Of a DNA stretch of 64,000 bases, positions 17,863-24,861 are shown in pieces. The stretch spans positions 248,001 through 312,000 of the forward strand of contig NZ_WJFD01000002.1 in NCBI RefSeq assembly GCF_009647655.1, read 5' to 3'. The notes under the pieces are model-generated. The model was not told the DNA's origin and did not search any database. It was given only the letters and a program-made list of their open reading frames with translations. Each line of letters begins with the position of its first letter. The first letter of the stretch is position 1. This DNA is from Chitinophaga sp. SYP-B3965. Lineage in GTDB: Bacteria > Bacteroidota > Bacteroidia > Chitinophagales > Chitinophagaceae. The position numbers and the translations under genes are program-made.

Positions 17863-18792
17863 ATGGAAAGAAGAACATTCCTTCAACAAAGCACATTGGC
17901 TGGCATTTCAGCCCTGGCCCTTGGTGGTTCCGCCACATCTGCCAACGCAGCAGATACAAAGCCTGCCCTGGCAGGGAAAACTTTTAACCTGGACTATGCG
18001 CCACATGCGGGAATGTTCAAAAACAGTGCCGGCGAGGATTTCCTGGATCAGATCCGCTTCATGCATGATCAGGGATTTCGCTCTATTGAGGACAATGGCA
18101 TGCTGGGCCGTGATACTGCGCTTCAAAATAAGATCGGCGACCTGCTGGCGAAACTGAATATGCGGATGGGTGTTTTTGTGATAGAGGGCGGAGACAATTG
18201 GAAGATCTCTCTTACCACGGGTAAAAAAGAATTCCTGGACACCTTCCTGAAAACCTGCGAACGTTCTGTAGAACTAGCCAAACGCGTGAATGCAAAATGG
18301 GCTACGGTGGTTCCTGGTTTCTTTGAACGCAAATTACCTATGGGTGTTCAAACCGGGAATGTGATCGATGCTTTGCGCAGAGGATCTGAGATCCTTGAAA
18401 AGGGTGGCCTCACCATGGTGCTTGAGCCATTGAGCGATACACCAGACCTGTTCCTCCGCAATTCTGATCAGACGTATATGATCTGCCGCGCGGTGAACAG
18501 TCCTTCCTGCAAGATATTATTCGACATCTATCACATGCAGAAAAATGAAGGCCAGCTGATCACGAATATCGATCTCTGCTGGGAAGAAATTGCTTACGTA
18601 CAGATCGGAGATAATCCTGGGCGTAAAGAGCCTGGTACCGGTGAGATCAATTATAAGAACATCTTCAAACACCTGCATAAGAAAGGTTATAAAGGTGTGA
18701 TGGGAATGGAGCATGGCAATGCGTTGCCGGGGAAAGATGGGGAGTTGGCTTTGATTAAGGCTTACAGGGAAGCGGATAATTTTCTGGGATAA
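17863..18792 (+). CDS. Exported TIM-barrel sugar isomerase/epimerase-like protein (hydroxypyruvate isomerase family)
   Basis: 309 residues. A Tat-type N-terminus (M-E-R-R-T-F-L-Q-Q-S, hydrophobic stretch, A-N-A-A) precedes an AP-endonuclease-2-like TIM barrel. Metal-ligand motifs fit the family: V-L-E-P-L-S (Glu), I-L-F-D-I-Y-H-M-Q (Asp/His), V-Q-I-G-D-N-P-G-R and M-G-M-E-H-G-N near the C-terminus. Hydroxypyruvate isomerase-like proteins interconvert keto and aldo sugars; the physiological substrate is unknown. It is divergent from the SUMF1/Gfo pair and shares its Tat-export theme. Confidence 0.88.
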   Translation: MERRTFLQQSTLAGISALALGGSATSANAADTKPALAGKTFNLDYAPHAGMFKNSAGEDFLDQIRFMHDQGFRSIEDNGMLGRDTALQNKIGDLLAKLNMRMGVFVIEGGDNWKISLTTGKKEFLDTFLKTCERSVELAKRVNAKWATVVPGFFERKLPMGVQTGNVIDALRRGSEILEKGGLTMVLEPLSDTPDLFLRNSDQTYMICRAVNSPSCKILFDIYHMQKNEGQLITNIDLCWEEIAYVQIGDNPGRKEPGTGEINYKNIFKHLHKKGYKGVMGMEHGNALPGKDGELALIKAYREADNFLG

Positions 18793-18812
18793 AAGATCCC
18801 GGTATTTATAAA

Positions 18813-18850
18813 AATAAGAAGGCGGCCTGATAACAGACCGCCTTCTTATT
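18813..18850. terminator. Intrinsic terminator between convergent genes
   Basis: 13-bp outer stem AATAAGAAGGCGG (18813-18825) with its complement (18838-18850) and a small inner CTG/CAG stem. It serves the TIM-barrel gene and the DUF2490 gene. Confidence 0.8.
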
Positions 18851-18867
18851 TTATTCTTATCGTCCTT

Positions 18868-19593
18868 TTATAATCTTAAATACCCCGCCAGCTGTATAAC
18901 ATGCACACTGCTAAATGCAGTGCCTCTGCCGGAAATATATTGATTCAGATAACCTGCTTCCAGATCGAACTGTTTGCTGAAACGATACCCCACCGCCAGA
19001 TACGCCCGATTCTGATCAAACACTTTTCCATTCACTGCATCTGTATTGGCAAAGTTCAGGAACACTTCATTCTGCGCTGCCGCAAAAGGGCCTTTCGTAA
19101 AAGTCTGTTCCCCGCTGAAAGGAATAACACCCCGCAGAAAATAACGGAAGCGATGTGCCAGTTCATGACCATCCTTTTCCAGCTTATTATCATTTACCAC
19201 CGGCGTTCCTATAAAACGTTGTTCCACACGGAAGCGGTGTTGTATGGGAATAAAGCTGAGTTTATGATTCACGATGAACTGTTCCCAGATACGGTGTTCA
19301 GCCAGATAAGCAGATACATCCTGCAAGGAACGAAGATTATGCACCCAGGCATAACCCACTGTGGCAACCATGTTCTTCCTTACATGATAATTCAGTCCCT
19401 GCCGCACAATGAAGGTTTGGAATTCCCGCCATTCATTTGTGCTACGCACTTGCGCATCCAGGTGAATACTGAATTTCGTTTTCGGAATGGCAAAAGAATT
19501 GAAAGATGCCAGCCAGCTGGAAAATTGTTTCGATTGGGCTTTTACGGCCACAGTACCCAATATGCAAAAGCTAAAAATTAAAACAACCCTCAT
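18868..19593 (-). CDS. DUF2490 domain protein, predicted outer-membrane barrel
   Basis: 241 residues with a signal peptide (cleavage near V-K-A-Q). Alternating strands and aromatic-rich segments (W-E-Q-F-I-V-N-H-K-L-S-F, R-F-R-V-E-Q-R-F-I-G, A-Y-L-A-V-G-Y-R-F) match the DUF2490 family of Bacteroidota, predicted beta-barrels of unknown function. It is last in a four-gene operon, 6 bp after the esterase gene. Confidence 0.85.
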   Translation of the reverse strand: MRVVLIFSFCILGTVAVKAQSKQFSSWLASFNSFAIPKTKFSIHLDAQVRSTNEWREFQTFIVRQGLNYHVRKNMVATVGYAWVHNLRSLQDVSAYLAEHRIWEQFIVNHKLSFIPIQHRFRVEQRFIGTPVVNDNKLEKDGHELAHRFRYFLRGVIPFSGEQTFTKGPFAAAQNEVFLNFANTDAVNGKVFDQNRAYLAVGYRFSKQFDLEAGYLNQYISGRGTAFSSVHVIQLAGYLRL

Positions 19594-19599
19594 CCTCTC

Positions 19600-20490
19600 T
19601 TAACTTTTCGGTTTAAACACTACGCCCTGTAACCATTGGATACTCAGGCCGGGCCAGCTGTTCAGTACAGGATCTTTTGGTCCCATGCCATATCCGTGAC
19701 CACCGTGATCATATATATGCAAAGAGGCGGAAATATTATTTTTCTTCAAAGCGGAATAAAATGCCCAGCTGTTTTCTACCGGTACAACTTTATCATCTGT
19801 TGAATGCACCAGGAAAGTAGGCGGCGTTTGCGCGCTTACTCTTTTATCGGTAGACAATGAATCCATCATAGCCTGCGATGCGTCCTTGCCTAATAAATTC
19901 ACGGTGCTGCCATTATGCCGGAAGCTTTCGCTCATGCTGATCACAGGGTATATCAACATAGCAAAGGCCGGGCGGGAACTCCATTTTTCCAGTTCGTTCT
20001 TTGAATTGGGATTAGCAGGAATGATCATGGTGGCCAGCGTGGAAGCAAGATGCCCTCCCGCTGAAAAACCTATTACCCCTATTTTTTCCGGATCCAGTTT
20101 CCAGGCGGCGGCTTTGGATTTCACCAAACGCATGGCGTTGGTCACATCATTATACTGTGCAGGAAAACGGGAGCCTTTCTGTTCTGCATCGTTTAAGCGG
20201 TAATGCAAAACAATCGCCTCATAACCCTGCGCGGTGAAGAAATCTGCAATGTCTTTTCCTTCATGCCCTGTGGCCAGACCAGCGTATCCGCCACCAGGAC
20301 AGATCAAAATGGCTTCGCCGGTCTTTTTATCCGGAGCGGCCGGGTAATGATCAATGTGTGGTACATCGTCTATTTTTCGGGCGCCTGCTATTTTCAGTTC
20401 AGGCTGGCCAGGATAGAGGTCTATCCTTTCCTGTGCTAATGCGGTCATTGTTGTGATCATGAGCAGTGCGGTGGCAAAACCGTTTTTCAT
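19600..20490 (-). CDS. Exported alpha/beta hydrolase, probable carbohydrate or xylan esterase
   Basis: 296 residues, signal peptide (T-A-L-A-Q). Oxyanion-hole segment C-P-G-G-G-Y near residue 65, nucleophile elbow G-F-S-A-G-G-H (Ser about 145), Asp in H-S-T-D-D-K-V-V-P and His in D-H-G-G-H-G-Y-G. This layout is that of BD-FAE/acetyl-xylan-esterase-like hydrolases of Bacteroidota, which deacylate plant polysaccharides. It lies 21 bp after YitT and 6 bp before DUF2490. Confidence 0.88.
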   Translation of the reverse strand: MKNGFATALLMITTMTALAQERIDLYPGQPELKIAGARKIDDVPHIDHYPAAPDKKTGEAILICPGGGYAGLATGHEGKDIADFFTAQGYEAIVLHYRLNDAEQKGSRFPAQYNDVTNAMRLVKSKAAAWKLDPEKIGVIGFSAGGHLASTLATMIIPANPNSKNELEKWSSRPAFAMLIYPVISMSESFRHNGSTVNLLGKDASQAMMDSLSTDKRVSAQTPPTFLVHSTDDKVVPVENSWAFYSALKKNNISASLHIYDHGGHGYGMGPKDPVLNSWPGLSIQWLQGVVFKPKS

Positions 20491-20511
20491 GTGGTACGAT
20501 TGAAGAGTGGA

Positions 20512-21405
20512 TTAATGATGCGTGGCGCGTCGTTTGATCATGCCCCCACGCGTGTCGTTAATATTGTGTTGCACAATAAACGCTTTTTCATCGATTCTTT
20601 CAATCTCATCTATAATATTATGTACCTCTAAGCGGGTAACAACTGTATAAACGATGTCTATTTCTTCATCTTTCTGCCCCCGTTTGCCAAATCCGCTTTT
20701 GCCTTTGAATACGGTGACGCCCTTTTTCAACTTGAGTGTAAGGGTTTTGCGGATCAGTTCGCTTTTTTCTGAGATGATGGTGAGGGCGATATATTCTTCA
20801 AAACCCTGGATCACAAAATCCACCGTTTTGGAGGCGGCGAAATAAGTAAGCATGGCATACATGGCCGTTTCCACATTGATCAATACCGCGGCTATACCAA
20901 AGAGCACCACATTAAAATACATGATCACCTCTCCCACAGACAGGATCGTCTTGCGGTTGATATAAAGGGCCAGTACTTCCGTTCCGTCCAATACAGCGCC
21001 GCCGCGGATAGACATGCCAATACCCGCTCCCAGGAAGAATCCGCCGAAGATGGCGATCAATAATTTATCCTGTGTGAAAGTGGGTACTTTAATGAGTACC
21101 AGGCAGGTGGCCAGGCCAATAATAGCCGCGATGGTTTTAATGGTGAATCCCCTGGAGAGCTGTTTATAGGCCAGCAAAATAAAGGGCGCATTGATGAGGA
21201 TCAGCAACACGGAAAAAGACCATCCGGTGAGCCTGTTCACCAACAGCGATATCCCCGTTACGCCACCATCCAGAAATCCGTTGGGCAGCAGGAAACCCCT
21301 CAGTCCAATACTGGCCAGGAGTACACCGATAGCGATCAATGCAATGTCCTGCGAATTCTGGATGAGGCTTAACCGTACCGCCCTTGCTTTGCGGGAATTA
21401 ACCAT
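20512..21405 (-). CDS. YitT family membrane protein with C-terminal DUF2179
   Basis: 297 residues. The N-terminal YitT membrane domain has about five hydrophobic segments with the family motifs N-G-F-L-D-G-G-V-T-G-I-S and G-G-A-V-L-D-G-T-E-V-L-A. The C-terminal cytoplasmic DUF2179 region (about 215-290) ends with V-Q-H-N-I-N-D-T-R-G-G. Family function is unsettled (putative transporter). Cotranscribed: 9 bp after the ureohydrolase-like gene and 21 bp before the esterase. Confidence 0.9.
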   Translation of the reverse strand: MVNSRKARAVRLSLIQNSQDIALIAIGVLLASIGLRGFLLPNGFLDGGVTGISLLVNRLTGWSFSVLLILINAPFILLAYKQLSRGFTIKTIAAIIGLATCLVLIKVPTFTQDKLLIAIFGGFFLGAGIGMSIRGGAVLDGTEVLALYINRKTILSVGEVIMYFNVVLFGIAAVLINVETAMYAMLTYFAASKTVDFVIQGFEEYIALTIISEKSELIRKTLTLKLKKGVTVFKGKSGFGKRGQKDEEIDIVYTVVTRLEVHNIIDEIERIDEKAFIVQHNINDTRGGMIKRRATHH

Positions 21406-21414
21406 CTTATTGTT

Positions 21415-22557
21415 TTAAAGTCTTTCCTGGCTTCGCATCCAGCGTTCCGGAATTTCGTTGTTGCTGGCCAGCAGGTAATCACTGTAGGCGCAGGGCGCAA
21501 ATGTTTTATCCGGCAATTGCATCCACCAGCGGCCTGTTTTTTTACTTTTCAGGAAAACGGTGTCTATGTCTGTAAACGCGATATGAAATTCAAGGAAAGA
21601 TTCGCGTTCTGTTAATTGTGCTTCTTTGTTCTTTACGGAGCGCCCGTCCATAAAGTACCACAGCATCTGTGAGATCTGTTTGGCCGTGAGGTTGTCTTTA
21701 TCCTTTGCTGAATCATACCCGTAAATACCATAGGTGCTGAGTTGTGAACTCATGCCGGCATAACGGGAAAGCGCGCAGGCTTCTTCTCCGCTGAATCCGT
21801 TGGGAGAAAGGGAATTGGCCGGAGCGTCCGTATGTTTGATCATATTCACGTCTACACTGAAAAGATCCGTGTTGCGGAGAACGGGTTCTATGTCTTCCAT
21901 ATTCTCGCGCACATTACCCAGGCGGAAACAATCGAAGCGCAGTTTATCCAGCGTTTCCAGCATGCGGGGCTGCACAAAATAACTCTGGAAGCCGATGTGG
22001 TTATAGTGGCGGATGTAGTTAGGCTGTTCCATGAACATATCCAGCAGGAAACGTTGGGAGCGTACAGGAGAATTTTCCTGCAGGTCTATCAGCGCATCTG
22101 CTACGGTTACTTCAATGATGTATTTTTTTGTGGCGTAAGCCTGGTATTGTGCATAGGTAAGATCATGAGAGCCGCCGAGGATGATCACTGTTTTTCCGGC
22201 ATCTATGAATTCTGTGAGCACGCTTTTCATGGCTGCGTAAGAATCAGTCAGGCTGCGGCCGGCAATGAGATTACCGGCATCAGCGAGGCGTACATCTTTA
22301 TGCCAGTGATACAGACGATAGAATTCTCTGCGGATGGCATCGGGTGTACTATTGCCTCCGCTGATGGTGCCATTGCCTCTTTCTTCACCTGCACCTAATA
22401 AAATAATGTCTGCCGTATCCAGGTCAGGAATATTGTCTTCTTCATACAGGTCTATCATACGGCCGATCTGCAGGTCGTCGTATTCTTCGTCATCGTGTAA
22501 TTGTGTTTTGGAAACAGGCGTGAGAAAATCCTGCAGGTGCGTAAAGTCTATCATCAC
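21415..22557 (-). CDS. Arginase/formimidoylglutamase-fold protein with degenerate metal site
   Basis: 380 residues of the ureohydrolase fold. The first metal motif is kept as G-G-S-H-D-L-T (His131). The canonical D-A-H-x-D motif reads D-A-L-I-D (154-158), so the His ligand is replaced by Leu, and the S-x-D-x-D motif reads S-V-D-V-N (235-239), with the last ligand changed to Asn. Two of six manganese ligands are therefore lost and catalysis as an arginase is doubtful; it may be a binding or structural homologue, as seen in other Bacteroidota. First gene of the four-gene operon; a full -7 box lies 19 nt upstream. Confidence 0.85.
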   Translation of the reverse strand: MMIDFTHLQDFLTPVSKTQLHDDEEYDDLQIGRMIDLYEEDNIPDLDTADIILLGAGEERGNGTISGGNSTPDAIRREFYRLYHWHKDVRLADAGNLIAGRSLTDSYAAMKSVLTEFIDAGKTVIILGGSHDLTYAQYQAYATKKYIIEVTVADALIDLQENSPVRSQRFLLDMFMEQPNYIRHYNHIGFQSYFVQPRMLETLDKLRFDCFRLGNVRENMEDIEPVLRNTDLFSVDVNMIKHTDAPANSLSPNGFSGEEACALSRYAGMSSQLSTYGIYGYDSAKDKDNLTAKQISQMLWYFMDGRSVKNKEAQLTERESFLEFHIAFTDIDTVFLKSKKTGRWWMQLPDKTFAPCAYSDYLLASNNEIPERWMRSQERL

Positions 22558-22576
22558 AACGGATATTGTTTGCTCG

Positions 22577-22638
22577 CAAATCTACAAGAAGAAATTTAAT
22601 TCATAGCATAGGAAGTTAATGTTCATAAAATGAACATT
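22577..22638 (-). promoter_or_regulatory. Promoter and inverted-repeat operator of the ureohydrolase-like operon
   Basis: TAGATTTG on the minus strand (22584-22577) is a full -7 match. Further upstream, AATGTTCAT (22618-22626), spacer AAA, ATGAACATT (22630-22638) is a perfect 9-bp inverted repeat, sized for a dimeric regulator. Confidence 0.45.
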
Positions 22639-22737
22639 GCGAATGTTTTCCGGCTTCTTGAATAATTGAGTGTGCGGTTAGTGTGCAGTAGGGACCAGGC
22701 AGGAAAATACTACCGGATAGGGATGAAAATTCTTAAA

Positions 22738-22986
22738 TCAGTTTTTGTGGACGATGAACTCAAATGCTTTTGGCTCTTTGCGAAAGAAGGCACGTTCAAG
22801 GATGCGGCGTTTGCTACTAACACGATGTTTGTTGCAGTCGGCTACTTCTGTTGCGCGGGCAAGGTAATCCATGGTTTCAACCAGAGACAGCATATCGCTG
22901 ATCTGCTTTACTTCGTGCTGGATCTCCTGCTCGTTGTAACGGTCTTCATGTAGCAAGATGAGTAAATCCCTCTCTACAGGCTTCAT
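22738..22986 (-). CDS. Small hypothetical protein
   Basis: 82 residues, soluble, mostly helical, with two cysteine-free basic stretches near the end (R-V-S-S-K-R-R-I-L). No family recognised. An overlapping plus-strand frame (22666-22953) looks less natural in composition. The preceding AT-rich leader (AAAACAATCAATTAGC) is typical for this genome's starts. It could be chance, hence moderate confidence. Confidence 0.45.
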   Translation of the reverse strand: MKPVERDLLILLHEDRYNEQEIQHEVKQISDMLSLVETMDYLARATEVADCNKHRVSSKRRILERAFFRKEPKAFEFIVHKN

Positions 22987-23099
22987 GCTAATTGATTGTT
23001 TTTATTTGTTGTTGACATATTTTTCGATAACGTGTTTTCCCCCATTAATCGGTTTCTCCAGCATGGTTTTGGTATAGTTTGTCTCAGTTTCTATGTCTT

Positions 23100-23225
23100 C
23101 TAATGCTTCATCCGCCCTTTCTGCATTGGCGGGCATCCACAGTCATTTTTCTTCAACACGCTGCAACCTTGCCCCATTAAGCTAACCATAAATAAGAAGA
23201 GAAAAACCCATTTAAACTTTTTCAT
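23100..23225 (-). CDS. 41-residue predicted lipoprotein
   Basis: Start ATG at 23225, stop TAG at 23100. N-terminus M-K-K-F-K-W-V-F then a hydrophobic run and lipobox-like G-Q-G-C (Cys21), followed by a short Cys-rich tail N-D-C-G-C-P-P-M and a basic end. A lipoprotein signal plus two further cysteines in 20 mature residues suggests a genuine small protein rather than chance, but I know no function. Confidence 0.5.
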   Translation of the reverse strand: MKKFKWVFLFLFMVSLMGQGCSVLKKNDCGCPPMQKGRMKH

Positions 23226-23312
23226 AGTGCATTATAAAAAAACTTATTCAATATTGCATTTACTAGCCTAAAAGAGTTTACCGTTTCTTAACAATGGTCA
23301 TTTCTAAATTAA

Positions 23313-23330
23313 GCTATTTTCGCATAAAAT
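23313..23330 (+). promoter_or_regulatory. Promoter-like element shared with corA
   Basis: GCTATTTTCGCATAAAAT contains a near -7 box (TATTTTCG, 23315-23322). The same 18 bp with one change occurs at 51761-51778, just before corA. Confidence 0.45.
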
Positions 23331-23340
23331 TTCTAATTAT

Positions 23341-24441
23341 TTGTCCACACACTCCCTTGTGCAGAAAAAAGTTCTCGTAGTACCATTGGATTGGGGTCTA
23401 GGCCACGCCACGCGCGACATCCCGCTGATCCACGAACTATTAAACGCTGGTTGTGAGGTCCTTATTGCGGCGGAAGGAAAACATGCCGCCCTGCTTTCCC
23501 GGGAGTTCCCACAGATCACTATTTTACCCCTTCCCGGCTATCAAATCCAATATTCCCAGAAAGGCCTCTTTTTTGGCCTCAAAATAGTACAGCAGATCCC
23601 CAAGATCTGGAAGGCCATTCGTTACGAACAGGCCTGGTTACGCAAGATGGTGGCGGATCTTGGCATCAATGCCGTGATATCCGACAATCGTTTTGGCCTC
23701 TATCATCCCGATATTCCCTGTGTGTTTATTTCCCACCAGCTGCTCATCAAAACCCCCTTTGGCGGTTTTACCGAGCGCGCGCTGCAAAGGATCAACTATA
23801 AATATATTAACCGCTATTCCGCCTGCTGGATCCCCGATTTTGCCGGAGAACCCAATCTGAGCGGGGTTTTGGCACATCCTACCACCCTTCCGGAACACAC
23901 TACTTACCTGGGCTGCCTTTCCCGCTTTGAGCCCATGGAAAATGTAGAAAAGAAATATGATCTGCTGGCATTGATCTCCGGACCGGAACCACAACGCACA
24001 AACCTCGAAGAACTGCTGCTGGCGCAGGTTAAGCAGATACCAGGAATGAAAGCCCTGATTGTCAGCGGCCGGCCGGATCAGGTGGAAAAGAGGGAGATTG
24101 CCCCGGGGGTTTTCCAGGTAAGCCACCTTGGCGCAAAAGAATTAAATGAAGCCATGCTGGCATCCGACATGGTATTGAGCCGCTCTGGCTACACTACCCT
24201 GATGGATCTGGCCAAACTCAATAAGAAAGCCATTCTCATCCCCACACCCGGACAATCCGAACAGGAATACCTGGGCAAATATTTAATGCAGAAAGGATAT
24301 TTCTACAGCCTCCCCCAACACCAGTTCAACCTGCAAAAAGCCCTGGAGGCAGTAAAAACATTCCCATTCACCACTTTTCAGCACGGGCAGGACATGGAAG
24401 CCTATAAAAAAGTGGTGCAATCTTTCGTAAAAACACTTTAG
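23341..24441 (+). CDS. MurG-like GT-B glycosyltransferase
   Basis: About 366 residues if the TTG at 23341 is used; the GTG at 23359 (product begins M-Q-K-K-V-L-V-V-P-L) is an attractive alternative. The N-terminal half has D-W-G-L-G-H-A-T-R-D, the loop typical of MurG/UGT-like enzymes, and the C-terminal half has L-S-R-S-G-Y-T-T-L-M-D-L then P-T-P-G-Q-S-E-Q-E-Y, matching the sugar-nucleotide-binding region of GT28-like enzymes. Acceptor and donor are unknown. Stands alone on the plus strand, convergent with the ArsC-like gene. Confidence 0.82.
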   Translation: MSTHSLVQKKVLVVPLDWGLGHATRDIPLIHELLNAGCEVLIAAEGKHAALLSREFPQITILPLPGYQIQYSQKGLFFGLKIVQQIPKIWKAIRYEQAWLRKMVADLGINAVISDNRFGLYHPDIPCVFISHQLLIKTPFGGFTERALQRINYKYINRYSACWIPDFAGEPNLSGVLAHPTTLPEHTTYLGCLSRFEPMENVEKKYDLLALISGPEPQRTNLEELLLAQVKQIPGMKALIVSGRPDQVEKREIAPGVFQVSHLGAKELNEAMLASDMVLSRSGYTTLMDLAKLNKKAILIPTPGQSEQEYLGKYLMQKGYFYSLPQHQFNLQKALEAVKTFPFTTFQHGQDMEAYKKVVQSFVKTL

Positions 24442-24475
24442 GATTTTGCCCCATTTGGAATTGATTAACGAAAAC

Positions 24476-24826
24476 TCAGATGTTTTCCTTCAGCGATTCC
24501 ACGGCTTTTTTCTCACTACCCACGAATATTTTCTTCCCTATAATTGTTACCGGCCTCTTCAGGAATGTATATTCTTCCAGGATGAGCGCCCGGTAATCTT
24601 CTTCTGTTAATTCTTTTTGCGCCAGGCCCATGGGTCCATATTTCTGAGAACGGCGGCTGAACAAAGCCTCATAACTCCCGGCCAGTTTACGCATCTCATC
24701 CAATTGCTCTGGTGTGATCTTATCCTTCTTAATGTCCTGCAACGCATAGCCCTTTCCTACAGCATCCGTTTCATCTAATATACGCTTGCAGGTACTGCAG
24801 CTCGACAAATAATAAATCCTTTTCAT
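24476..24826 (-). CDS. ArsC/Spx family thioredoxin-fold protein
   Basis: 116 residues from the ATG at 24826 (the frame extends further but the family N-terminus M-K-R-I-Y-Y-L-S-S-C-S-T-C-K-R fits here). The C-x-x-C at residues 10-13 and the Arg/Pro positions near F-L-K-R-P-V-T-I follow the ArsC-like/Spx/YffB fold; it may be a glutathione- or thioredoxin-linked reductase or a Spx-type regulator, and sequence alone does not decide. A full -7 box TAATTTTG ends 5 nt before the ATG, implying a leaderless mRNA. Divergent from polA with only 35 bp between. Confidence 0.82.
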   Translation of the reverse strand: MKRIYYLSSCSTCKRILDETDAVGKGYALQDIKKDKITPEQLDEMRKLAGSYEALFSRRSQKYGPMGLAQKELTEEDYRALILEEYTFLKRPVTIIGKKIFVGSEKKAVESLKENI

Positions 24827-24831
24827 GGCCG

Positions 24832-24857
24832 CAAAATTAGGTAATTGTTTACTTTTA
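24832..24857. promoter_or_regulatory. Back-to-back promoters of arsC-like gene and polA
   Basis: Minus strand TAATTTTG (24839-24832), 5 nt before the ArsC-like ATG; plus strand TACTTTTA (24850-24857), 4 nt before the polA ATG. Both boxes fit inside a 35-bp intergenic space. Confidence 0.5.
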
Positions 24858-24861
24858 CCGA

